Shown: in pieces, positions 23,901 through 36,300 of the stretch
How positions within the stretch are numbered: the stretch's first letter is position 1
Layout of the letters: each line of letters begins with the position of its first letter
Assembly (NCBI GenBank): GCA_907165275.2
Contig: OU015652.1
Location: 12,415,001 to 12,479,000 of the forward strand
Reading direction: 5' to 3'
DNA: 64,000 bases
From: Zygaena filipendulae
Taxonomy: Eukaryota; Arthropoda; Insecta; Lepidoptera; Zygaenidae
Made by a program: the position numbers and the translations under genes
Notes under the pieces: generated by a model
Seen by the model: only the letters and a program-made list of their open reading frames with translations
Told to the model about the DNA's origin: nothing
The model's database searches: none

Positions 23901-26900
23901 CAGACATTTTGTCCATAATGTCGCCTGACACGAAAGCGACTCGCTATACATTTAATATTTTTTACTCATAAATTTTAATATTGTACATTCATTACAAAAT
24001 TATCAACAAATTGATAGAGATAATATAGTGTTTACTTTTTAGCTGGCAACACCACTTTATAGGAAGGTACTGTAAGGCTCGAAGATTTATTTGACCTACC
24101 TATAACGTCACAACATGGCTGACCAGGAATTATTACGAATCTAGGCTATCTAATTAATTGTTGAATGCAAAAACACATTGCATATTTACCTGAGTAGCAC
24201 CTATAAGTGCGCTAGAAATAGGGAAACATAATGTATGTATATTGTATAATTTAAACATAATATACTTGACTAATTGCGATCACAATTCAATTATCCAAGC
24301 GCATTCACGTGCATGCGTATAAACGAGTATGAAATCGCTTGTATTTCCAATTAACCGTAATCTCTGCTAACGTATATAAAATTCATATTGCTATATTGAT
24401 TTACGATCCGCGTTCCCGAGCGAGTGAACGAACGACCTATTTTCTTAGTGATCGGACGTGATAATATAAAACGAACCGTGTATATGTGTAAAATATTATG
24501 CACACCTTATAACCGAGCGCATGGACTTTCTCTCCTCGTCGTTGGAGAGACAGACCTGCAAATTGTCGTTATGGACGTTGCGCTCGGGCGCTGAGCAATT
24601 GCATCGGCAGCAGCAAGAGCCCTTGAGCCCAGCCAGCAGTGTTCTAATTGCGGGCTCCAGGCCGTCCGGCAGGGTGGAGGGCCCCTGTTGCGGCATGTCG
24701 GCGGGGAGTACCGCCAGCGGCGGCGCCCGCTCGGGGCTCGCGCGCCCCCTGCGCTGTGGGCCCGCCACCACCGCTTGGAACGTGCCACGCCACAGCCTCT
24801 CGAACACGACCCGGTCGTTTCGTTCGCGACGCGACCCTGCCCCACCTCTTTTCATCTTAATCCTTATGGCTACCTAAACTAATGGAAGACTCGGTTGCTT
24901 ATATATCTAGACTTAGAGCTAATGCATGGAAGACATTTTAGAGGCGGCCCGGGGCGTGCGAGTTACATCGCGGAGCGGCCGGCGGCGGGCCGGCGACGCT
25001 ACTGACGCGCGCCGGAAGCGCAGGAAGCACGCAGACGCGCGCAGACTGCGCAAACAGCGGATCTCGACGGTGACGATTTTAACGAGGGCTATTTTACCCT
25101 CGCCCTTTGATGCCTCCCCATTTTTCTTCTAGGTATAGGGAATTTTCGCAGGGTTGATGCAAAGCGAAACTCTGTTATGTAATTACGTAATATAATAATT
25201 ATGGTAAGTATAGTAGTAATTATTTCCCGCGGTTTGAACCGCTTTAATCTTGGAGATTACCTCATAGATATTCATTATGTTTACAGACTGCTACAAAGTA
25301 TAGACAACACTAACTGCACTAATGATAAAAAATCAACTTATGTTTACAAATTAGTTATAAAGAATTTCGGGTACCTACCCTATATATGCATTAGTTAACT
25401 TAAAAATTTATCCGATTAAAATTAAGGCCAAATGAATAGGTACCTATAGCCTAAGTGTATTTAGGTGGTATACTGGGTACCTATAACTTGTAAATCTATA
25501 ACTGGACATAGATAAGCAATAGTGTGTTAACCTACACTGGAGAAATTTTGAGTAAATTAAAGTTTTAAAATTATAGCGCCATTTTGTTTCAACATTTTTA
25601 TGTTCAATATTTAGTTACATATTTAAACAATGTAATAAGGTAAACACATAGGTAATTAAAAAACGTTCTCTAACTCTCAATAAATCGTTTTGAATCAATA
25701 ACTTTGTTTTGTGGGTTAACATGTTATTGCTTATCTGCGTCCAACTAAAGGTTTTGCATAATATGCCTTTAACAGTTATGTCATAGTCGGAAAAAAGTGG
25801 CTTCTGATGCTTTTAATTTTCTGGTATTAAGTAACATACCTATTGTTGAGTTTAGATTTTCAATAATACAATTTGTAATGATTTTTAAGCTGACTGTACA
25901 AAACGTTCTAAAATACACAAATTACTACTCGAGGCGAATCAAGAATAAAAAGTGGGACTAAACAAGAATAAAATAATAAGTTATTTATTACTATTATTTT
26001 CGAGACGAAACAGGAATAAAAACTGGGTCGAAAAAAGAATTTTTTATGTGGGACGAAACTCGCGGGGCGAATCAGGAACAAATCAAAATTTCGTGATGAT
26101 CGGTTAAGTAGTTAACGTGTGAAAGCGTAACAAAGTACTTTTTCTGAGTCTTCCAACAATTATTGTTATACTAGCTGTGCCCAGCAGTTTCATCCGCTGT
26201 AATTTTGGAGTTCTCGCGGGAATTTTGGAATAATTAAAACCGATTTCCAAAAACACAAAACTAAAAATAAAAAGCCCGCTGGTGTCTTCCTACTTGGGTT
26301 GTTCTGCTCACGAAGAGCTGGTGGCGGGAGTCGACTAGCCCATCTTCGCCCTCTATATTTGACTTGTCACCGACTTCATACCGATCTGTGGTAGCACAAA
26401 CCAATAATAATATTACGTGTGTTTCTGTCTTTTGGATTAAATCGGTATTTTGTTATTTTTAGCTTTTTATTTTTAGTTTTGTGTTTTTGGAAGTCGGTTT
26501 TAATTTTTTTGTTAAAATTTTGTTTATTTCTCGCTTTTAAGTGACTTAGTTCGTAATTTCTCTAAGTTACAATAGCCTAATGTCAACTGCTCATCACCTT
26601 TTACAAAATATTGCTTTTCCCGACGCAGGGATGTTAATTATTGAGGAGTTCTCCTAGTACATCACCATCAGTTCCACTTCACCATATACATTGTGACGGG
26701 CATAAATTGTTTAGAAACCATATTAAAGTTAAAGATTCGGAACCAGTGAAATGCCCATTATTGAGTAGTTCCGATGACCATCTGTGGTCTTCATCATCAG
26801 TTCCACTTCTTCAAATTTTGCTTTCCGAAAGCAAAGAAACGATTTACTATAAAAAATAAAAAAATCGCTATAGGTGTACCTATAAGTTTTGAAGAGTTCC

Positions 26901-27304
26901 CTCGATTACTCCAAGATCCCATCATCAGATCTCGACTTGGTGATAATGGAATCAATTTAGGAGTATCCCCTTTCAAACAAAAAAATAATTTTCGAAAGCG
27001 CTTCAATCGGAACCCGTGAAATACGTATTATTTTTGAGTTGTTCCGATGACCACCTGTGGTCTTCATCATCAGTTCCACTTCTTCAAATTTTGCTTTCCG
27101 AAAGCAAATGAACGATTGACTATCAAAAATACCCAAATCGCTATAGGTGTACCTATAATTTTTGAAGAGTTCCCTCGATTTCTCCAAGATCCCATCATCA
27201 GATCCCGACTTGGTGGCAATGGGACCTAATTGGGAGTAAACCCTTTCAAACAAAAAAAGAATTTTTCAAATCGGTCCAACCGTCTTCGAGTAATCGGTGA
27301 ACAT

Positions 27305-27341
<37 letters not shown>

Positions 27342-30300
27342 ATACATACAATCGAACATAGAACCTCCTCCTTTTTGGAAGTCGGTTAAAAAGTAGCCTA
27401 TGTCATTCTCTGTACCTTTAACAACGTGTATAAAAATTTCGTGGTAATCGGTTAAGCCGTGAAAGCGTAACAAACAAACAAACTCACTTTCGCATTTATA
27501 ATATTAGTTAGCGTTTCAACCAATTTAGTATTTACACAAAATCTTGACAAATTATATGCCTGAAACTTCCTCGAGAATCGCTCTATATATTGGGGAAAAC
27601 TGCAAGAAAATCCGTCAGTAGTTTTTAGGTTAATCGCAAACAGACATGCAGACAGACAGACAAGGCGGAGGACTTTGTTTTATGATATGCAAGGATATAA
27701 AGACGAAATAATTTTGTCTCGTACATACTATAAGTTACCTTGCCATATAAACAAGTAGGTAATTGGTGGAACAAACTGTTTAATTACACATCAATGTTTA
27801 TTTTACAAGAGAATCGAATTGAAATTGATACAGTTGATTTAACACGAAATAATGCATTAATTATTATTAAAAAAACGTTTAAAATTTATTTTGTAGTTAA
27901 TATTCAATTATTCTAGAGCTGTAACTTAGTGAACAACTGTGTAAATTTTATCGAAAACTTGTAAGTTTTCATTTTGTATACAACGATGCCACATTACTGC
28001 GTACATTGCTGATCGCAGCACTGAGTCAGTCGTTGCGTAATTAAATAGACATACGATTACGAATAAAATACGTAAAGAAAAATCTGTTTGCTATTGAATT
28101 CAGAAGGTTTGGACATAATATTATGCATGCTATGTTTGTTACGCTTTCACGTCTTAACGGCTCAACTGATCACCGTGAAATTTTGCATACAAGTTGTCAG
28201 AGATACAGAAAAGGACATAGGGTAGGTACTAGTACTCCGGAATACCCGCGGAAACATCGAACAACTGAGAGGGACAGCTATAAGGTATTATATTATTGTC
28301 ATCGCATGTACGTCAAGTTACTGTAAAGTTATTGCATGTAATTAAAAAATCAATTTGCCGTGCGTTATTTTCGCAAAAGTTCGAATGTGGTTCTACCGAT
28401 TTGACTTTTTGTATTCGCAATTAATCAAAACAAGGTTTGTATTAAAATAAATTAGGAAGTTTCTGCGGGGTTTCCAAAATTGATGAGGGAATTCCAAACC
28501 GAAACAGACTTAAAAAATCTGTCAGTCCGAGCTAATCTTTGAAACGGTTGAATGGATTTTCATGAAATAGGGCACCGCACCCTGTTATCGCGTGGGTAGG
28601 TATGTCTATCCCAGCTTTAGCCGCAACAAAATTCAAGCGCGCGCTTGGAAAGTGGAGGATTCCGTGCAATTTTCTAAATTTAATACCTACTCAAAAACAT
28701 AGTAGTTAGAAAATACATCATAACGTACATGAAGTTAATAATCCAAAAACGGTAAAATTGCAACGGAAAATAAAACTTATTGTTCTGAAGTGGATTATCA
28801 TTATTTTTGTAACCAGCTGAGAGAATGTCTGTGTTCAATTAGGTTCAAAAAAGATAAAATCTAAAATGAAAAAAATAATTAAACATTAAAAATGTCTGAA
28901 GTAAAAAATCACACCGCGAAAGCTCAGTCAATCAAAAGTCTAATTAGGTTCTTTATGTATCTACTGTGAAACCCTAAAACAAAGCTAGTCTGTTAGGTTA
29001 GGAGTGATGATTGGTGACACGATTTGGCACGCGCCGCACACGCCTTAATTATTACGCTGTAAGTGCACGACTGACCCCGATTTTTTTTTTTACTTTGAAA
29101 TGCGAGTTGTTATTCATCGCCATTATCGCCACACCATCACATTCGATCTGTCGGGTTTTTCACAAACAAACCGTTTGTAAACAATCCGTTGCTTTACAAC
29201 TTGTTTTGTCTTGTTTATATTTGATTCATTTCCTTACTTTTATTATGATATATGTACCTATACCGGAAAGAAAAAGAAATTTGAAATGGGATTAAAATTT
29301 AAATTCGAGATGCATTCCGGTTGTCTTAACAGAAGGGAACGTTAGGTCCACACCGGTTCTAGGGGTGCCCTAGAAAAAGAAAAAAACCTTGAGTTTCGTT
29401 AGGTCTTACTGTTTTGAGTCTTCTTTTAACTTATTTATTCAATTTGAATCACCACCAAGACACATACAGCCAAACTCTTCTTTCCATGAATCGATTGCAA
29501 TAAAACTAATGCTCGCAGTCTATGCCAGACCATTAAGGAAGGCAAATGCGAACACTCCGTTACAGACAACAGGAATCTAACTACTTTTGCTGGTGTTAAT
29601 GAAATTAAAATTCTCTAGATTTTGATAAATAATAATCCACTTCACAACACACATATCTACTTGATCCCACACTTACATGTACAGGCTCGCTTTTAATAAC
29701 AATTATCTTCTTTATTATTAAATATAAATTGATGTTTGTATTTCTACCTTCGAATGTCTGCGTTTCGAAACCATTAGTCCGATTGTGATGAAATTTTAGC
29801 GGGTTGTTCTGCCTGCGTCCGCAAAGGTTCCTGATCCCAAAACTCACGCGGGTGAAACCGCGGTGAAAGTTTACTTACAAATTTTCTTTCCAAGTCTAGA
29901 ATGGGGATCGATAATTTCCTCCCCTCAAATATAGAGCGCAGCAGAAACAATGGCAAGAGCTACTTTATAGGAAAATGCACAACCTTTATCACACCCCAAC
30001 ATAGGGGTGGTTTAAAATAAAATGCCGCTACACCGAGAATAGAATATTTTCTAGTGACAGAAAAGGATGGATTACTAATGATTACTACAGGAATTCGATG
30101 AAAACCAGCGCTATAGAGGACTTGCTCTTTCTATGTATATTACAAGTATATAAAAATGAATCCCTATTTTCCTTAGTCACGGGCCACGGCATCAAGCGTG
30201 AACGGCTAGACCAGTTTCGCTTATTCTTTTTTGTTGTGTTTGTTATTGTAAGGAGAAAAAGAATATGAAAGAATATTGGAGTTCCTGCGGGAATTCCGAA

Positions 30301-33300
30301 TCTCACGCGAGTAAATTTCCGAAAAAGTTGGACCTATTTTGACGGGACTTTCACCGCTAATTAACTGATGTTATGAGGAGTCAATTTGGCTGCTTGTAGT
30401 TCCTGCAGGAGTTTCGAAATTCACGCGAGTGAAACCGCGGGGCACAGCTAGTCGCCAATATATACCGAGCGTCTCAAATATTTAAGACTAAACATTGCAA
30501 ATAGCAACCATACTGGTTGAGACGTTATTTATTTGAGTAGCGTTTGAATATACATCCATTAATTTTCTCTTAATTGACCTCATTAGTCAAGTTTTTAGAA
30601 AAGTAAAGAAACATAATATAGGTACACTGCCTTCTCTTCACTTGATGTACATTGCGTTGATCTACGGCGCGGCGTAGCGACCGCGCGCAGGGTAGTTGGT
30701 GAGAGGGCGAGGGCGCGAGTGACGTCATCGACGTGCGAGCGATCAATATGCAACCAAGCGTTCGACGGCTCAAGTCAAGAACAGTGCCAACACTCGACCA
30801 ATTCTAGCTGAGACACATTAAATTGCACAAGACTTGATCCGAATTGTATATCTACCATATCTAGGTCATACGATTCCATCAAGTGTGGATCTCGGATCTA
30901 GATGAATATTATTACGATTCGCACACTGGCAATGGCTATACGATTTAACTTCCTTTAACGTTCCTGGTGTGTCATAGAGGCCCTTGTCTTCCCTAGTTCT
31001 TTGGGTTATAATCAGCGATTCCCGTGTAGGTGTTGTGGTGTTGTTAACGTGCAAAGTAAATATAACGTGTACCACGGCCCAAGGGGCAAGGCGTAGACAG
31101 CGGTCTCTTTTAGAATATTCACTACGTCTTTCTATTGGGTGATGGGTAGTGTACTACACCTATATTTTATGGATAGGGCCCGCAGCATTTATTTTTAAAG
31201 GTCCGTTTATATCTACAGACATTGAGCGCGCCAGACACCGACAGACACCGTTTTATTTACATTTGAGTATGCCAGAGACTTGCCAGGGCAGAAACCGTCA
31301 GATACCGTTATTTACAAAAGACATCTGCACGGTTCCGATGCTCTCGCTCTATTCACACTGCTCGGCATTTAGCCACAGAAACGTACAGAAATGAACCGCG
31401 CAAACAAAATATTCTTTCCGCGATTACTGGCCGGGCACGGCCCGTGTCTGTCGGCGTCTGCGCGGCCGTATTAGTTATTACGTATTTACGAACTGTATAC
31501 AGGAGAATATTATCTCAGTCTGCCACGAAACGTGTCTGGCATAAGCGGACCTTAACTCTTGCTAGGTCCGGCAATGCAGTAAGTGTTCAATCGCGGTACT
31601 TTTTTATAATTAGTTTACTCATTAATTTAACCCCCGAGTCGACTTCACCCCGGGGTCACCGGCTGCCAGCTCCACTCCGATCTCCCCCAGCGTTGTATTA
31701 TGTAAATCGTGATATGTAAACATGAACCCAGCGAAGCGTAACAAGGTCGCCCAACACGGTTCGGGATATTACGCATATTCTGTTGTTTGCTTTTACCGTT
31801 TTTCATTTTCAGAATAAGGCGTAGGTAGGTACGGCGAATTGACCTTTTTTTAAACAGGTAAACATTTTACGAATTACGAATTTATAGGCGGAACTATATT
31901 GATTATAATAGCTATTTCCTGAGGCTCCATTTGCATTAATATGCGCATCCCATCGGACTCGTTTATACATTTAAACCTTACTAAAGAAATTCTGTAAATG
32001 ATAGTCCGTTGCTTAGATTAAAAGAAGAACTATGTGCCAAGTGGTCACACAGACTTTTATACGTAAATATTATTATATACATACTATTTAAGATAGTATA
32101 GCTGGTCCCCCACGGTTTTATCACGGGAACTCTTTGATTGGAATATACCTAAGTGTTCATAAGCTACATATTATATCTACTTACGTCTAATTTCATTCAA
32201 ATCCATCCAGTGGTTAATAGGTTCATAAATAGGTTTTCTTATATGAAGAAATAAATAATTGAGTAATCACGGCAATTTTCAGCGTAAAGCGAAAAATTAA
32301 TCGCTTAGTTAAGCGCATAGTAATTTAATTTTTCACAATCAGTGCTGGAAAATCGCCCAACGAAATTGAATGACTTAGGCATAATATTATGTTGTAGGTA
32401 TCTAGAGAATATAAAATTTTAATATTATTATGGGTAATCGTGAACGTTACCGTCTGTCGTGCACATACTCGTATGTATAGTTTACCTACCTACAACAATG
32501 TTTTCTTGTATAGCAAGACCTCGAAACACCATTACTGTTCGTCGTTTCAGGGGAAAATGCAAGAATTTGTTTTTGAACGCATATTGAAAAAGTGGTTTTC
32601 GTATTTTAAACGTGAATTGTAAATATTATGTTAAATCGCTACTAATATTATAAATGGGAAAGTAACTCTGTCTGTCTGTCTGTTACACTTTCACGCCTTA
32701 ACGGCTCAACCTATCATCATGAAATTTTACATACACATTTTCAGGAGTACAGAGAAGGACACAGGGTACTTTTTGTTTCGGAATTCCCGTGGGAACACTG
32801 AAATTACCGCGGGTGAAACCACGGGGAACAGCTAGTTTCCAATATTCGTGTAAAATTATCAACATGGCTTTATTTACGAATATATATACAATACATATAC
32901 ATACTCGTATTTAGGTAGGTTTTATAAAATACGTTTCCGTTTTAGGTTGAGGAGTCTTTAGCTGAAATGGAAAACTAGCAATCAGACCAGATCTTCACTT
33001 ACCATCAGGCGAGATTATCTAGACAATGTCTGATCAATCGGTAAAAAAAAATATTAAAAAATGTATTCAAGCGCCAAAAACCTTGTATACAAACAGGCAT
33101 ACTAATAATAAAAAAGAAAACGAAGCAAAACAGACCCCGAAAGTGAATCATTATTTTTAACGGATCGCTACAAAAATTCAAATATACTTAATGATTATGG
33201 AAACGTAAAACAAAGTATTTCAGGCGACATTAGGGTAACTAAGGAAGTTGTAGGTACAGGTGCAAGATTTATTATTGTCTTTTACTCTTTAGAGCAACAT

Positions 33301-36300
33301 GGGGAATCAAAAACAAACAGATCAACAAACGGTCGTGAGTCGTGACGCAAAAAAACATAAATCTGTAATAATTTATTAAATAAATAATCAACGCAACTCA
33401 AGAGGCGATCACTTCTCAAGACAGCGATGATAGATCAGCAGTTCGTGCGTTGAAATCACATGCTGTAAGGCGTAGGTAGGTTCATATTCCAACAATGAGC
33501 TTAGCTGGCGGTGAAGGAAACTATAGCATGGCGGTAGGGCCCATTCTAGTGGCCGGCTGCTAAAACCTTCATGCTAAAAATTTGTCGCCAAACACCTAAC
33601 AGTGTATTCCGGCAGGCTCAGTTAAAAGCCAGTTCCGATTCCTGGCTAAGTGTATTTACAATCTTCGACCACACCATCACTTAAATCACTTAACATCGGG
33701 TCAGCTGTGGTGAAACGCCTAGCTTGTTAGAGAAGAAGAAAATACAATGGTATCTACTCACGCAACTCTTCCGAACTCGTCCCTGGGCACGTCTTTTTCC
33801 TCGGCGCTGGTCTCCGAGATCTTGGCGCGGAAGGCGGCGACTCGCGCGGCGATCTCCTCGCGCGGCAACCTGCGCAGCCACACCAACGACACACTCATTA
33901 CTCAATACATCGACGACATGCCGCGTCGCGAAATTTTTTCAAAAAAAAAAAGTACTTATTCGAAATTCAAACTTCTCCGGACGCGTTCGAAAACGCGCCG
34001 AATTGTCACGTGTCGACACTGACGTGCGTGACGGCTATTATTTTCGCCTATTTGTCTCATCGAGACGCGTACTATCGCCGCCTACTGCGCGTAACGAGTG
34101 AAATGTGTAATGGAAATATCTTAAAATAAAACGTTCGGCGCGCGTAAATCGCGTATTGGTACGAGACGATCGTCGCGGGCCCACCTGAACCTACCAGTGC
34201 ATGATCCGCCGCGCACGCCGCACTCGTAATCGCGACGAATTACTTTTGGAAAACAATAAAAATCCGCTCGCGATAACACTTTGACGACTAGATGTTGTGT
34301 ACTGCAGAGCGAGACTAGGAGTAACGCAATATTACATATATTATTATACAATCCCGAAAGAGGGGTGGCCTAGACGCGCGCTGTTGGACTATCGATTCGA
34401 CTCCGGCGCAACAAAGGCCGTTGCCCCTAAACAAGGGTGCGATGTGACGGGATCGATGTAATAGAAACACCGGGGGGGATGAAAGTTTTCTATGAAACAC
34501 AAAAGAAATTACGATTCGTAAAACACGATGAAATAAGCAAAAAATCGATAAGGACACTTGTCATCAAATTTATATAATCAAATAAGCATAAATAAAAATT
34601 TATTTAAAGCTATTTTGTAATAAGTGATGTATGAACCTAACTTAATAAGACCGAGTATCATCAGCGTTAGTTATAATAGACTAGTTGTGCCCCGCGGTTT
34701 CACCCGCGTTAATTTCAGAGTTCCCGCGGGAATTCCGGGATAAAAAGTACCCTATGTGTTAATCTGATGTATAAGCTATATTATTGTAAAGTTTCATTTA
34801 AATCCATACAGTACTTTTTGCGTGAAAGACTTACAACTTTTCGCGTTTATAATCTTATCTAAATCACGTTCACGTGTCACGTTGTTTGTCCGCGATGGAC
34901 TCCGAAACTACTGAATCGATCATGATGAAATTTGGTCACTATGTTGTATTTGGTCCAATTTAAGAGGTAGGATAGTTTTTGTCCCGGAATTCCCGCGGTA
35001 ACTCCGAAATTACCGCGGATGAAATCGCGGGGGACAGCTAGTCTAATATATATAAATCACGTGTCACGTTTTTTGTCCCCGATGGACTCCGAAACTACTG
35101 AACGGATTTTTATAAAATTTTGAAACCATTTATAATATGGTCCAACTTAAAAGATAGGATAGTTTTTATCCCGGGATTCCCGCGGGAACAGCTAATCACC
35201 GTAAACTACTGTCAGGGGTACAAAGAAGGACGTAGAGTACTTTTTTTATATATATATACTAGCTGTCCCCCGCGATTTCATCCGCGGTAATTTCGGAGTT
35301 CCCGCGGAGGTTGCGGAAAATAGTACACTATGTCCTTCAGTTCCCGAGGGAATTCCGGGATAAAAACTATCCTATCTTTTAAGTTGGACGATATTATAAA
35401 TGGTTGCAAAATTTTATCAAAATCCGTTCAGTAGTAGTTCAGTAATTTGTGGAGATGAATAAATGATATTATTATTATTATTATTATTATTAGTTCATCG
35501 CGGACAAACAACGTGACACGTGATTTATATATATTAGATAATCATAGTATGGTACATTTTGCCATTTTTGTCGATCAGGTTCTTTATAAACATACTAATT
35601 ACTAGCTGTTTTCCCGAAGTTTCACCCACGCCAATTTCGGGTATATCAGACGGTGAAACCAAAAGAGTAGAGACCAAGATACCATACACAGTGAAATTTT
35701 TGTATTGAAATTTACTATGGAAGCATTTTAGAGCCCGTCTTTAAGGCACTATTGAGAATTTTACTATAGCAATGCCTGTCATTTCCATAGTAAAATTCTC
35801 AATAGTGCATTGGCAATTAGCATTCTATGTAAGTGTCAGTGAACAAATTTTTTTAAATCAGTAGATCCAGAAATTTGATTTAGTTTTAAATATTGATTTT
35901 GTGAACGTCCATTATTAAGATTGTATGTGAACAGGATTGCATTAAAATAACAATTGGAGACTACCCTGTGACTGCTGATCTTTTGTAGATACTATAGGTG
36001 CTGTCGGCATATTAACATCTTTACAAATGAAGAAACGTTAGGTATCTGTCAGTTTTAAAACATTAAAAGTTGTAAGTATCTACGAGCTCCCCTACTCGCT
36101 GGGCAAGGTAACGTGAACACATAATCTATTATAATCACGTGATTCTAGCGATTTTTCGCTAGAATCCCCCCCCCCCCCCCCATACCGTGAGATTTTGTCG
36201 ACCCTCTCCTCCCTTCCCTAATCTCACGTGAAATTTTGCAAAATGCATACTATAAGAGATTATATTTTAAAAAGAGTAATAATATAAAATAACTAATAAT

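Noticed and set aside
26774..27229. Two similar short proteins in the tandem repeat
   Set aside because: They are translations of the 273-bp repeat units; the similarity reflects the DNA repeat, not a gene family.
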